Positions 53,786-62,673 of a DNA stretch of 64,000 nt are shown in pieces. The notes under the pieces were generated by a model, which made no database searches, was not told where the DNA came from, and saw nothing but the letters and a program-made list of their open reading frames with translations. How positions within the stretch are numbered: position 1 is the first letter of the stretch; each line of letters starts with the position of its first letter. This DNA is from Geomonas edaphica. Its GTDB lineage: Bacteria; Desulfobacterota; Desulfuromonadia; Geobacterales; Geobacteraceae. Location of the stretch: positions 851,478-915,477 of the forward strand of contig NZ_SSYB01000001.1 of the NCBI RefSeq assembly GCF_004917075.1. Reading direction: 5' to 3'. A program made the position numbers and the translations under genes.

Positions 53786-54787
53786 ATGCCGTTGGTAAAG
53801 CAGATTCACGAGAAGGCAAAATCTAACCTTAGGACGGTGGTCTTGCCGGAGAGCTATGACGAGAGGATGCTTTTCGCCGCCCAGCAGATCGTGGAACAGG
53901 GTTTGGCGAAAATCGTGCTACTTGGAAAGCCCGAGGCAGTGCTTGCGGCGGCGGCCGCCAAGGGTGTGAACCTCTCCGGCGTCGAGATCGTGGATCCCGC
54001 CACCTCTCCCAAGCTCGACACCTACGTCGGGAAACTCGTGGAACTGAGGAAAGCGAAAGGCCTTACCCCGCAGCAGGCCCAGCAGTTGCTGACCGCCGAC
54101 GACAACCTGTACTTTGCCGGCATGATGGTGCGTGAAGGAGACGCCGACGGCGAAGTGGCCGGTGCAACCGGAACCACCGGCGACGTGCTCCGTGCCGCCT
54201 TCCAGACCGTAGGTCCCGCCCCCGGCATCAAGACCGTCTCCTCGTTCTTCCTCATGGCCACCCAGACCCCCAACTTCGGGGAAAACGGCGTGATCCTCTT
54301 CGCCGACTGCGCGGTGAACCCTAACCCCGACGCCCAGGCCCTCGCCGAGATCGCCATTGCCACCGCGAGGAACTGCAAGTCGTTCCTCGACGTGCCGGCC
54401 CGCGTCGCCATGCTCTCCTTCTCCACCAAGGGAAGCGCAAGCCACCCGGATGCCGACAAGGTGCTGAAAGCACTGGAAATCGCCAAGGGTATGGATCCGG
54501 AACTCTCCGTCGACGGCGAACTGCAGGCGGACGCCGCCCTGATCCCTGCCGTGGGTGCTAAGAAAGCACCGGGGAGCGGTGTCGCCGGGAAGGCCAACGT
54601 ATTGGTGTTCCCCGACCTCGATGCCGGCAACATCGCGTACAAGCTCGTTGAGCGTTTGGCAGGCGCTAAGGCCATCGGGCCGGTGATCCAGGGGCTCGCG
54701 AAACCGGTCAACGACCTCTCCCGCGGTTGCTCCGTGCAGGACATCGTCGATGTAACCGCGATCACCGCGGTGCAGGCGCAGGGCTAG
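53786..54787 (+). CDS. pta: Phosphate acetyltransferase
   Basis: 333 residues, the short single-domain form. [30 protein letters not shown] and [19 protein letters not shown], then [36 protein letters not shown] and [21 protein letters not shown] are diagnostic. It interconverts acetyl-CoA and acetyl phosphate. It has its own promoter and converges on ackA through a shared terminator. Together they link acetate to acetyl-CoA. Confidence 0.96.
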   Translation: MPLVKQIHEKAKSNLRTVVLPESYDERMLFAAQQIVEQGLAKIVLLGKPEAVLAAAAAKGVNLSGVEIVDPATSPKLDTYVGKLVELRKAKGLTPQQAQQLLTADDNLYFAGMMVREGDADGEVAGATGTTGDVLRAAFQTVGPAPGIKTVSSFFLMATQTPNFGENGVILFADCAVNPNPDAQALAEIAIATARNCKSFLDVPARVAMLSFSTKGSASHPDADKVLKALEIAKGMDPELSVDGELQADAALIPAVGAKKAPGSGVAGKANVLVFPDLDAGNIAYKLVERLAGAKAIGPVIQGLAKPVNDLSRGCSVQDIVDVTAITAVQAQG

Positions 54788-54852
54788 TAACCGCCCGCAG
54801 TCGGACCAGTCCGACCAGTCGCCGGTTGGCAGCAGCTGGTTTAAAAAACAAA

Positions 54853-54890
54853 AAAAAGGCCGGCGGGAGATCATCCCGCCGGCCTTTTTA
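54853..54890. terminator. Bidirectional terminator between pta and ackA
   Basis: A 15-base perfect stem (AAAAGGCCGGCGGGA) with GATCA loop and T-runs on both strands. Confidence 0.9.
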
Positions 54891-54912
54891 CTGTCTTTGC
54901 CTGACCGCGCCG

Positions 54913-56178
54913 CTACTTCCTCACGAAATCGGACTTCGAGAAGCTGTACTCGAAGCTCATATGGTCGGTGTAGGTGCCATCCAGAATCGCCGCGACATCC
55001 TCGGTGAAGACGAGCTCCTCGTCGGTCGGGATGACGTACACCTTCACCCTCGAGTCGTCGGTGGTAATGAGTGTCTCGCGCTTCCTGGTCATGGCGGAGG
55101 CGTTTCTCTCGGGATCCAGGACGATTCCCAAATGATCCAGCCCGGACAGGGCCCGCGCCCTGATCGGCGCACCCATCTCCCCTACCCCGGCGGTGAACAC
55201 CACGGCGTCGAGCCTCCCGACTACGGCCATGTAGGAGCCGATGTACTTCTTCAGGCGGTACGCCTCGATGTCCAGGGCGAGTGAACAGAGACGGTCCCCG
55301 GCGTTTGCGTTTTCGATGACGTCGCGCCGGTCGGTGAAGCGCCCGGTGATGCCGATGACGCCACTCTTCTTGTTCAGGATGGAATCGATCTCCTTGGCGG
55401 AGAGGTTCTCCTTCTGCATCATGAACGCCGGGATAGCCGGGTCGATGTCACCACAGCGGGTACCCATCATGGCGCCTTCAAGCGGCGTGAGCCCCATGCT
55501 CGTGTCCACGGAGACGCCATTTTTGATGGCACAGTGGGACACACCGTTGCCGATGTGCATGGTGATCACGTTACACTCGCTGGCGGGCTTGCCGAGGATC
55601 GCGGCGATGCGCTTGGAAACGTAGAGGTGCGAGGTCCCATGGAAGCCGTAGCGCCTCACGCCGTACTTCTCGTACCACTCGTAGGGAAGCGGATAGAGGT
55701 AAGCCTGCTCGGGCATGGTTTGATGAAACGCCGTATCGAAAATGGCAATCTGGGGAACGCCGGGGAGGACGGCCATGGCGCCCTCGATGCCGGCGATGTT
55801 GGGCGGGTTGTGCAGCGGCGCCAGATGCTGCACCTCGGTCACCGCGGCAAGCACCTCATCGTCGATGAGGACGGACTTGGTGAACTTCTCGCCGCCGTGC
55901 ACCACGCGGTGGCCTACTGCGGCGATCTGCTTGATGTCTTTAAGTACCCCGTTTTCAGGGGAGGTAAGCGTCCTGAGGATCAGGTCAACTGCGGTCTTGT
56001 GGTCCGGACAATCTGAGTCTTCCCGGTAGGTTTCACGCCCCGGGACCTCATGCAGGATGAAGGAGTCACCGATCACCACGCGCTCCACCATCCCCTTGGC
56101 TACCACCACTTTTTTATCCCAGTCAAACAACTGGTATTTTACCGAAGAACTACCGCAGTTAAGTGCCAATATATCCAT
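54913..56178 (-). CDS. ackA: Acetate kinase
   Basis: 421 residues. LALNCGSSSVKYQLFD at the start, VGHRVVHGGEKF, HLAPLHNPPNIAGI, FDTAFHQTMPEQAYLYPLP and GFHGTSHLYVS, MGLTPLEGAMMGTRCGDIDP. It phosphorylates acetate with ATP. It has its own promoter at 56268-56296. Confidence 0.97.
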   Translation of the reverse strand: MDILALNCGSSSVKYQLFDWDKKVVVAKGMVERVVIGDSFILHEVPGRETYREDSDCPDHKTAVDLILRTLTSPENGVLKDIKQIAAVGHRVVHGGEKFTKSVLIDDEVLAAVTEVQHLAPLHNPPNIAGIEGAMAVLPGVPQIAIFDTAFHQTMPEQAYLYPLPYEWYEKYGVRRYGFHGTSHLYVSKRIAAILGKPASECNVITMHIGNGVSHCAIKNGVSVDTSMGLTPLEGAMMGTRCGDIDPAIPAFMMQKENLSAKEIDSILNKKSGVIGITGRFTDRRDVIENANAGDRLCSLALDIEAYRLKKYIGSYMAVVGRLDAVVFTAGVGEMGAPIRARALSGLDHLGIVLDPERNASAMTRKRETLITTDDSRVKVYVIPTDEELVFTEDVAAILDGTYTDHMSFEYSFSKSDFVRK

Positions 56179-56267
56179 CAGTTAGCGTCCCCCATACGTG
56201 TAATTCGCCCATGGAAACCAGGTACAAACCTCTAGGGCAAAAAAGTCACAAATAAAACCTTTTTTTA

Positions 56268-56296
56268 TATATACAGTAGAGTCGTCCTCAGTTCAA
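56268..56296 (-). promoter_or_regulatory. Sigma-70 promoter of ackA
   Basis: On the minus strand TTGAAC, 17 bases, TATATA, about 90 bases before the ackA start. Confidence 0.6.
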
Positions 56297-56407
56297 GATT
56301 TTTCTCCTGATTAGCAGTTTATTGTCTACAGCTTTATGGTGGACTTTTTGCGATCGCTGTGCTAGTTTCCTCCTGACTTTTTACCCTAGGTAGAGGAGGT
56401 GAACACT

Positions 56408-56578
56408 TTGGCACATAACATCAGCGACGAATGCATCAACTGCGGCGCCTGCGACGATTCCTGCCCGGTTAACGCCATTAGCGAGGCTGGCAACAAAAGG
56501 ACCATCGCTGCGGATACCTGCATCGACTGCGGCGCTTGCGTAGACACCTGCCCGGTGAGCGCAATCTCCCCGGCCTAA
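56408..56578 (+). CDS. 2[4Fe-4S] ferredoxin
   Basis: 56 residues from a TTG start at 56408, preceded by a very strong GAGGAGGTGA site. Two clusters are bound by C9, C12, C15 and C19 and by C38, C41, C44 and C48 (CINCGACDDSCP, CIDCGACVDTCP). It is the clostridial-type low-potential electron carrier. It stands alone between divergent ackA and a terminator. Confidence 0.95.
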   Translation: MAHNISDECINCGACDDSCPVNAISEAGNKRTIAADTCIDCGACVDTCPVSAISPA

Positions 56579-56615
56579 GCCACTTAGCCACACACAAAGA
56601 AGCATGTAATGCCAT

Positions 56616-56652
56616 GGCCTGCAGCCGGCTCGTCCGCTGCAGGCCTTCTTTT
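56616..56652 (+). terminator. Terminator after the ferredoxin gene
   Basis: GGCCTGCAG / CTGCAGGCC stem followed by TTCTTTTAT, 38 bases after the ferredoxin stop. Confidence 0.85.
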
Positions 56653-56661
56653 ATCTCCTGC

Positions 56662-56701
56662 TTTAAAAGAAAAGGAGGGTGCCCGGCGGGCACCCTCCTT
56701 T
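56662..56701 (-). terminator. Terminator after gltX
   Basis: A 14-base perfect stem AAAGGAGGGTGCCC with GCC loop, and a T-rich tail on the minus strand (TTTTCTTTTAAAG), 28 bases past the gltX stop. Confidence 0.85.
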
Positions 56702-56728
56702 CTTGTTACGGCCCTTTCTATTCGCCGA

Positions 56729-58135
56729 CTAGCGGCAGAGCACCGAGATGGCGCGCTCTATGCGTTTTTTGGTCTCGGCAAGACCTAGCACCTCGATCAT
56801 CTCGTAGATGCCGGGGGACGCGGTGCTGCCGGAAAGGGAGAGGCGCACGGCGGGACCTACCTGTCCGAGCTTGATCCCCTTCTCGGCCATCAGCTCCTTG
56901 AACGCCTGCTCGATCTGGGTCGCGTCGAGCGCGGGGAGTGCCGCGAGCTTCTCCACCAGCGCGTTGAGCAGTGCCGGGGTGTCGGCGTTGAACGCCTTCG
57001 CAACACCCTGCTCGTCGTAGGAGAGCTCGTCCCTGTAGTAGAAGAGCGCGCCGTCGGCAAGTTCCAGCATGGTCTTGGCGCGCTCCTGGAGGGTCTTCAC
57101 CACGGCCACGAGGTCGGGTCCACCCTGCGCCGGGTCCACGCCGCGCTCCTTAAGGAACGGGATCAGCAGGTCCGCCAGACGTACCGGGTCGCCGGTCTTT
57201 ATGTAGTGGGCGTTCAGCCACAGGAGCTTGTCCGGGTTGAAAACACCGGCGGAACGGCCGACGTTCTCGATGGAGAACTTCTCGATCAGGTCGGTGAGGG
57301 AGAAGATCTCCTCGTCGCCGTAGCTCCAGCCGAGGCGCACCAGGTAGTTCACCATCGCCTCGGGGAGAAAGCCCATGTCGCGGTAGGCCATGACCGAGGT
57401 AGCGCCGTGGCGCTTGGATAGGCGCGCCTTGTCGGCGCCGAGGATCATCGGCACGTGGGCGAACACCGGAACCGGCGCACCGAGGGCCTCGTAGATGAGG
57501 ATCTGGCGCGGCGTGTTGTTCACGTGGTCGTCGCCACGGATGACGGTGGTCATCTTCATGGTGACGTCGTCGACGACCACAACGAAGTTGTAGGTCGGGG
57601 TGCCGTCGGTGCGCTGGATGATCAGGTCATCGAGCTCGGCGTTTTCGAAGGATATCTTCCCCTTGATCAGGTCGTCCCAGGAGGTGACCCCTTCCTTGGG
57701 GGTCCTGAAGCGGATCACGTAGGGGCGGCCGTCATCTTCCTGCGGCGGAAGATCGCGGCAGGTGCCGTCGTACTTCGGCTTGCCCCCTTCCTTGAGCGCC
57801 TTCTCGCGCTTGGCCTCCAGTTCCTCCACGGTGCAGTAGCACTTGTAGGCCTTCCCCTCGGCGACGAGCCTGTCGATGTACTCCTTGTAAACCGGGAAGC
57901 AGTCGGACTGGAAGAAGGGGCCCTCGTCCCAGTCCAGCCCCAGCCACTTCATCCCTTCGAAGATGGCGTCAACCGATTCCTGGGTGGAGCGGGTGACGTC
58001 GGTATCCTCGATCCTGAGGACGAAGGTGCCGTGCTGCTTCCTGGCCAAAAGCCAGTTGAAAAGCGCCGTGCGCGCCCCTCCGACATGAAGGTACCCGGTC
58101 GGGCTCGGGGCGAAACGGAGACGTACTTCTGACAT
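56729..58135 (-). CDS. gltX: Glutamyl-tRNA synthetase
   Basis: 468 residues from the ATG at 58135 (AAAGGAGCC upstream). The class I signatures are [19 protein letters not shown] (HIGH-like) and [11 protein letters not shown] (KMSKS-like). It charges tRNA-Glu. No indication of a discriminating or non-discriminating type can be drawn from the sequence alone. It is 70 bases after the yacG stop on the same strand. Confidence 0.96.
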   Translation of the reverse strand: MSEVRLRFAPSPTGYLHVGGARTALFNWLLARKQHGTFVLRIEDTDVTRSTQESVDAIFEGMKWLGLDWDEGPFFQSDCFPVYKEYIDRLVAEGKAYKCYCTVEELEAKREKALKEGGKPKYDGTCRDLPPQEDDGRPYVIRFRTPKEGVTSWDDLIKGKISFENAELDDLIIQRTDGTPTYNFVVVVDDVTMKMTTVIRGDDHVNNTPRQILIYEALGAPVPVFAHVPMILGADKARLSKRHGATSVMAYRDMGFLPEAMVNYLVRLGWSYGDEEIFSLTDLIEKFSIENVGRSAGVFNPDKLLWLNAHYIKTGDPVRLADLLIPFLKERGVDPAQGGPDLVAVVKTLQERAKTMLELADGALFYYRDELSYDEQGVAKAFNADTPALLNALVEKLAALPALDATQIEQAFKELMAEKGIKLGQVGPAVRLSLSGSTASPGIYEMIEVLGLAETKKRIERAISVLCR

Positions 58136-58208
58136 GAAAGGCTCCTTTGCTGCTTTGATCATTGCATGGCTGCAATAAAATAGGGTGTCACAAATGGCTG
58201 CGGATCTG

Positions 58209-58397
58209 CTAGTTCTCGTCCTCGTCGCCGTCGTCATGCTCCGGCGCCTTCTCTCCCGGGATGCGGTAACCTTCGCTGGCCCAGGTTCCGAGGTCGATCA
58301 TCTTGCACCGCTCGGAGCAAAACGGGCGGTATGGATTTCCGGTCAGCTCCGTTTCCTTCCTGCAGTGCGGACACTTGATGGTTGTTACGGCGCACAT
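58209..58397 (-). CDS. yacG: DNA gyrase inhibitor YacG
   Basis: 62 residues. Zinc ligands C9, C12, C27 and C31 (CPHC, FCSERCK), followed by [16 protein letters not shown], the family hallmark, and an acidic tail. GAGGA precedes the ATG at 58397. In E. coli the protein binds GyrB and blocks DNA gyrase. Confidence 0.93.
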   Translation of the reverse strand: MCAVTTIKCPHCRKETELTGNPYRPFCSERCKMIDLGTWASEGYRIPGEKAPEHDDGDEDEN

Positions 58398-58480
58398 CGG
58401 CTTAGTCCTCAAATGAAGAACTCCAGCGCCCTGGGGAGCTGGAGGTAAAAGGTTCAGAAACTATCTGGTACGTCGAAAGG

Positions 58481-59266
58481 CTATTCGGTGACAACGGCCG
58501 CGCCGCTACCCACCTTGCCGGCCAATTGCTGGGCCTCCTGTTTGGATAGGTGCTTGCCCACCCTGATCCGGTACCAGACCCCCTTGTCCTTCAGCTTGGA
58601 CTCGACGACATAGGCGGCGACCCCTTTCGCGGCGAGCTTCGCACGCACCGACTCGGCCTCCTGCTTGTCCTTGTACGACGCCACCTGGACGAGGTAGCGG
58701 GGCTCGGCGGCCTGCTTCTCGTCTCCCGCCTGCTTCTCCGCCTGTTTTTCGGCGGCTGGTGCGGAAGCCCTTTCCGCAGGCTTTGCGTCCCCTCCCTTGC
58801 CTGCGGGGGCAGCGCTCTGGGGCGCCTTCTGCTCCGGTGCCGCCGCCTGTGGCGTGGCAGGCGCAGACTTCGGCAGCACCTCGGGAAGCTTCGTGTTGAT
58901 GCCGCTCCCAATGGCACCCTTGCCCCCAGAGGGGAGCGTCTTGTAGAAGGTAAGCGGCACATCCGGCGCGGGCTGGGCTTGCTGGCCCGGCTGACCGGGG
59001 ACGACTCCCGCGGGCTGTGACGCCTGGGCTGCGGCCTGCGCCTTCGTCTGCTGGGCGACGGGCGGAACTGCTGCCTGCGGGTTTTTCCCGTGGAAGAGGA
59101 ACCATCCTGTGAGTACCCCGGCCCCGTACCCTATGACCAGCAGCACCAAGGCGACCAGCAGGAAGCCGCCGATCGGCTCCCGCCGGGGGCGGTTCTTCTG
59201 CACGGGGCGGTTTCTCTCCGCGCTGTCCCGGACCGCCGTCATCTTTTCGCTGTAGTCAAGCCGCAT
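58481..59266 (-). CDS. SPOR-domain membrane protein
   Basis: 261 residues. A cytoplasmic basic N-terminus (to about 30) leads into one membrane helix (FLLVALVLLVIGYGAGVLTG), a long Ala/Pro/Gln-rich periplasmic linker, and a C-terminal SPOR domain (about 185-261: YLVQVASYKDKQEAESVRAK, WYRIRVGKHLSKQEAQQLAG). SPOR domains bind denuded peptidoglycan at division sites. It lies 10 bases after argS, in the same operon. Confidence 0.9.
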   Translation of the reverse strand: MRLDYSEKMTAVRDSAERNRPVQKNRPRREPIGGFLLVALVLLVIGYGAGVLTGWFLFHGKNPQAAVPPVAQQTKAQAAAQASQPAGVVPGQPGQQAQPAPDVPLTFYKTLPSGGKGAIGSGINTKLPEVLPKSAPATPQAAAPEQKAPQSAAPAGKGGDAKPAERASAPAAEKQAEKQAGDEKQAAEPRYLVQVASYKDKQEAESVRAKLAAKGVAAYVVESKLKDKGVWYRIRVGKHLSKQEAQQLAGKVGSGAAVVTE

Positions 59267-59276
59267 GGGACCCCTC

Positions 59277-60941
59277 CTACATCCTCTCGGGGGCGGATAT
59301 CCCCAGTACCGTCAGCGCGTTTTTCAGCGTGATGGCGACGCAGTGCAAGAGGAACAGGCGCGCCTGGGTCAGTTCCGGCTCTTCGGGGGTGATGACACGG
59401 CTCTTGTTGTAGAAACTATGGAACTCTCCGGCCAGATCCTGCAGGTAGTAGGTGATCCGGTGCGGCTCGAAGTTCACCGCGGCCCCCTCGAGGATCTCAG
59501 GGTAGAGGGAGAGTTTCTTGATGAGGCTCATGTCGTCGGCGGTCTGCAAAAGCTCCAGGCGCACGTTGTCGAAACAGGGCGCCACGCCGCGCTCTTTCGC
59601 CGTTTCGAAGATGCTCCTGATGCGCGCGTGGGCGTACTGCACGTAGTACACCGGGTTGTCGTTGCTCTGGCGCTTGGCGAGCTCGAGGTCGAAATCGAGC
59701 TGGCTGTCCGAGCGGCGCATGAGGAAGAAGAAGCGTGCCGCGTCGCACCCGACCTCGTCGACGACCTCTTTCAAGGTCACGAACTCACCGCTTCTGGTGG
59801 ACATGGCGACCGGCTGACCGTCGCGCAGCAGGGAAACGAGCTGCACGAGGATGATGCCTAAGTCGTCGGCCTTCCTGCCGAGCCCCTGCACCACGCTTTT
59901 GAGCCTCGGCACGTAGCCATGGTGGTCCGCTCCCCATACGTCGATGACCCAGTCGAAGCCGCGCGCGAACTTGTCGCGGTGGTAGGCGATGTCGGAGGCG
60001 AAGTAGGTGGTTACGCCGTTACTTCTGACCACGACGCGGTCCTTGTCGTCACCGAACTCGGTGGTCTTGAACCAGAGCGCGCCGTCCTGCTCGTAGATGT
60101 GCCCCTTCTCCTGCATCTCGGCGATCGCCGTGGGGACCTTCCCCTCGTCGAAGAGCGACTGCTCCGAGAACCAGTTATCGAAACGGATGCCGAAGTCCTG
60201 GAGGTCCTGGTCGATCCCCTTCAGGATCAGGTCGCCACCCATCTTGGCGAAGAAGGCGACTCCCTCTTCCTGGGGCGTGTTCAGAAAACGGTCGCCGTGC
60301 TTCGTGATGGCGTCGCGGGCGATGTCCTTGATGTAGTCTCCCTGGTAGCAGTTCTCCGGGAAGTCGATCTTCTCGCCCAGGAGCTCCTTGTAGCGCAGAA
60401 GCCCGGAGAGGCCTAAGGTGTTCATCTGGTTGCCGGCGTCGTTGATGTAATACTCGCGCTGCACGTTAAAGCCTGCCGCGCACAGAAGCGATGCGACGGC
60501 GTCGCCGGTCGCGGCGCCGCGGCCGTGCCCTATGTGCAGGGGGCCGGTGGGGTTCGCGCTCACGAACTCGACCTGGACCTTCTTGCCCGCGCCGACGCGG
60601 CTCTTGCCGTACTGGTCACCGGCCCGGTCGATGTCGCTCAGGATCTTTCTCCAGGCGGCGTCTTTGATGAAGAAGTTGATGAAACCGGGTCCCGCGATCT
60701 CGACCGACTCGATCAGGTCCGAGGCCTCGGCGAGTTTTTTGACCAGCACCTCGGCGACGGCGCGGGGCGCCTTGCGCTCCTGCTTGGCCATCTGCATGGC
60801 GACGTTGGTTGCAAAATCTCCGTGCTCGGCGTGCGCCGGTTTCTCCACGCTGATGGCCGGGAAAACGCCAGAGGTGAGCGTGCCGTCGGCGAAACACCCC
60901 TCGATTCCCTTCAGGATGCATGCGCGCAGCTGCTCCTTCAT
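59277..60941 (-). CDS. argS: Arginyl-tRNA synthetase
   Basis: 554 residues from the ATG at 60941 (GGAGGAG upstream). Class I signature NPTGPLHIGHGRGAATGDA, the N-terminal Arg-S domain, and the C-terminal DALR anticodon domain (PVYYVQYAHARIRSIFE) are all visible. It charges tRNA-Arg. The start overlaps a short cysteine-rich gene as ATGA. Confidence 0.96.
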   Translation of the reverse strand: MKEQLRACILKGIEGCFADGTLTSGVFPAISVEKPAHAEHGDFATNVAMQMAKQERKAPRAVAEVLVKKLAEASDLIESVEIAGPGFINFFIKDAAWRKILSDIDRAGDQYGKSRVGAGKKVQVEFVSANPTGPLHIGHGRGAATGDAVASLLCAAGFNVQREYYINDAGNQMNTLGLSGLLRYKELLGEKIDFPENCYQGDYIKDIARDAITKHGDRFLNTPQEEGVAFFAKMGGDLILKGIDQDLQDFGIRFDNWFSEQSLFDEGKVPTAIAEMQEKGHIYEQDGALWFKTTEFGDDKDRVVVRSNGVTTYFASDIAYHRDKFARGFDWVIDVWGADHHGYVPRLKSVVQGLGRKADDLGIILVQLVSLLRDGQPVAMSTRSGEFVTLKEVVDEVGCDAARFFFLMRRSDSQLDFDLELAKRQSNDNPVYYVQYAHARIRSIFETAKERGVAPCFDNVRLELLQTADDMSLIKKLSLYPEILEGAAVNFEPHRITYYLQDLAGEFHSFYNKSRVITPEEPELTQARLFLLHCVAITLKNALTVLGISAPERM

Positions 60942-61108
60942 ATCTTCTCCTCCCTTTCCTTTTCCTGTTCCGTGTCGGGCACGGCCTTTATCGTAACGTC
61001 TCGCGTGAAGTCGGGGCAGCGGGCGCCGCCGTCGGCCACGCAGAATTTCTTGGAGCAGTGTTCGCGCCAGGCGCAGACCACGCAATGCTGTTTTCCTGCC
61101 TGAATCAT
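60938..61108 (-). CDS. Small cysteine-rich protein, coupled to argS
   Basis: 56 residues. Five cysteines (C9, C12, C18, C23, C31) suggest a small metal or Fe-S site: HCVVCAWREHCSKKFC, then ARCPDFTRDV. The charged tail is KEREEKI. GGGGAAG precedes the ATG at 61108 and the stop overlaps the argS start (ATGA), so translation is coupled. Codon use looks genuine. No family was recognised; a role tied to translation is only suggested by position. Confidence 0.65.
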   Translation of the reverse strand: MIQAGKQHCVVCAWREHCSKKFCVADGGARCPDFTRDVTIKAVPDTEQEKEREEKI

Positions 61109-61156
61109 CGTCTTCCCCTTTCGCCCTTGTCGGGCGGCCTTACGTCCCTACCCGCC

Positions 61157-61576
61157 TTACTTACCGGACTTTGCCTTCGGTGCCGCGGCCGGTGGCGCAG
61201 GTGCCGCATGCGCGCCTTCCTTGGTGCCGGCGGGCGCAGCCGCCGCGGGCTGCTGTTGGGCAGGTGCCGGAACGGGTTGAGCCGCAGCACCGTTGCCCCC
61301 TTTACCCCCCGGGAACTGGTAGATCACCTCGTTGCCGCGCACGAGGCCGAAATCGCGCCGCGCGATGCTTTCCAGGTAGCGCCGGTCCGACTGCAGCGCC
61401 GCGATCTCGCGCTTGAGCTTGTCGTTTTCCTCTTTCAGCTCGGTCAGGTGCTTCTGCATGTCGTCGAGGTCACGGTGCAGGTGGTTGATGCGCAGAAGTC
61501 CCCGGTCACCGAAGACGGTGAAGTAGAGGATGAAGATGATCACTGCTGCAGGTGCGAGAAATAAACTTTTCTGCAT
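61157..61576 (-). CDS. FtsB/DivIC-like septum formation initiator
   Basis: 139 residues. A short cytoplasmic start, one membrane helix (LAPAAVIIFILYFTVFG), then a leucine-rich coiled coil (HLHRDLDDMQKHLTELKEENDKLKRE) and RRYLESIARRDFGLVR, the FtsB/DivIC pattern. The last 55 residues are Ala/Pro-rich with no homology, longer than in E. coli. It should act in the divisome with FtsL and FtsQ. It sits 6 bases after the epimerase gene. Confidence 0.85.
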   Translation of the reverse strand: MQKSLFLAPAAVIIFILYFTVFGDRGLLRINHLHRDLDDMQKHLTELKEENDKLKREIAALQSDRRYLESIARRDFGLVRGNEVIYQFPGGKGGNGAAAQPVPAPAQQQPAAAAPAGTKEGAHAAPAPPAAAPKAKSGK

Positions 61577-61582
61577 GCGTTC

Positions 61583-62518
61583 CTATGCCGTGGTGAGGAC
61601 CGAGCGGAAGTAGTCGATGGTCTGTTTGAGCCCGTCGTCGACGCACACCCTGGGTTCCCAGCCGAGCATCTGTTTCGCGAGCGTGATGTCGGGCTGACGC
61701 TGTTTCGGGTCGTCCGCCGGCAGCGGGCGATAGACGATGCGCGATGAGGACCCAGTCAGGGTGATGATCTTTTTCGCGAACTCAAGGATGGTCGTTTCCG
61801 CGGGGTTTCCGAGGTTCACCGGACCGGTAAAGCCCGGGGTTTCCATCATGCGTATCATCCCCTCGACAAGATCGGAGACGTAGCAGAAGGAGCGCGTCTG
61901 CGCACCCTCGCCGTAGACGGTGATGTCCTCGCCCCTGAGCGCCTGGAGGATGAAGTTCGAGACCACCCGCCCGTCGTTCTCGGCCATCTTCGGTCCGTAG
62001 GTGTTGAATATCCGGATGATCCTGATGTCGACGTGGTTCTGGCGGTGGTAATCCATCATGAGCGTCTCGGCGACGCGCTTTCCCTCGTCGTAGCAGCTCC
62101 TGATCCCGAGCGTGTTGACGTTGCCCCAGTACGCCTCGGTCTGCGGGTGCACCTGGGGGTCACCGTACACCTCCGAGGTCGATGCCTGCAGGATCCTGGC
62201 GCGCACCCGCTTGGCGATGCCGAGCATGTTGATGGCGCCCATCACGCTTGTCTTGATCGTCTTCACCGGGTTGTACTGGTAGTGGATCGGCGAGGCGGGG
62301 CAAGCGAGGTTGTAGATCCGGTCCACCTCGAGGAGGATCGGTTCGGTCACGTCGTGGCGGACCAGTTCGAAGTCGTTGTGGTCCAAGAGGTGCACGATGT
62401 TGCGCTTACTCCCGGTGAAGAAGTTATCGAGGCAGATGACCTCGTGTCCCTCCTTGAGGAGCCTCTCGCAAAGATGTGATCCGATAAAACCGGCACCGCC
62501 GGTGACCAAGACGCGCAT
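61583..62518 (-). CDS. uxs: UDP-glucuronate decarboxylase (UDP-xylose synthase type)
   Basis: 311 residues from the ATG at 62518. Rossmann motif [10 protein letters not shown] at 7-16, the Tyr-x3-Lys site in [11 protein letters not shown], and UXS hallmarks [27 protein letters not shown] and NGRVVSNFI-like [13 protein letters not shown]. It converts UDP-glucuronate to UDP-xylose with NAD. UDP-glucose dehydrogenase, which makes its substrate, is encoded just upstream. Confidence 0.9.
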   Translation of the reverse strand: MRVLVTGGAGFIGSHLCERLLKEGHEVICLDNFFTGSKRNIVHLLDHNDFELVRHDVTEPILLEVDRIYNLACPASPIHYQYNPVKTIKTSVMGAINMLGIAKRVRARILQASTSEVYGDPQVHPQTEAYWGNVNTLGIRSCYDEGKRVAETLMMDYHRQNHVDIRIIRIFNTYGPKMAENDGRVVSNFILQALRGEDITVYGEGAQTRSFCYVSDLVEGMIRMMETPGFTGPVNLGNPAETTILEFAKKIITLTGSSSRIVYRPLPADDPKQRQPDITLAKQMLGWEPRVCVDDGLKQTIDYFRSVLTTA

Positions 62519-62531
62519 AGAACCTCTCAGA

Positions 62532-62667
62532 GGCCGTTCAACGTTCAACGGGCTTTATACCTCAATTGCAGCTTTTTCCTGACTTTCGAGTTAACGAACA
62601 TGCCGCGGGGAAAAGGCGCGGTTACCAAAGTACATGTTGAACGTTGAACGCAGAACGTTGAACGGCC
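62532..62667. repeat. GTTGAAC heptamer inverted repeat
   Basis: The left arm GGCCGTTCAACGTTCAAC (62532-62549) is matched by GTTGAACGTTGAAC (62636-62649) and GAACGTTGAACGGCC (62653-62667) on the other side, flanking about 85 bases. The heptamer GTTGAAC or its complement occurs at least five times in this 136-base gap. Confidence 0.75.
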
Positions 62668-62673
62668 GTTAAG

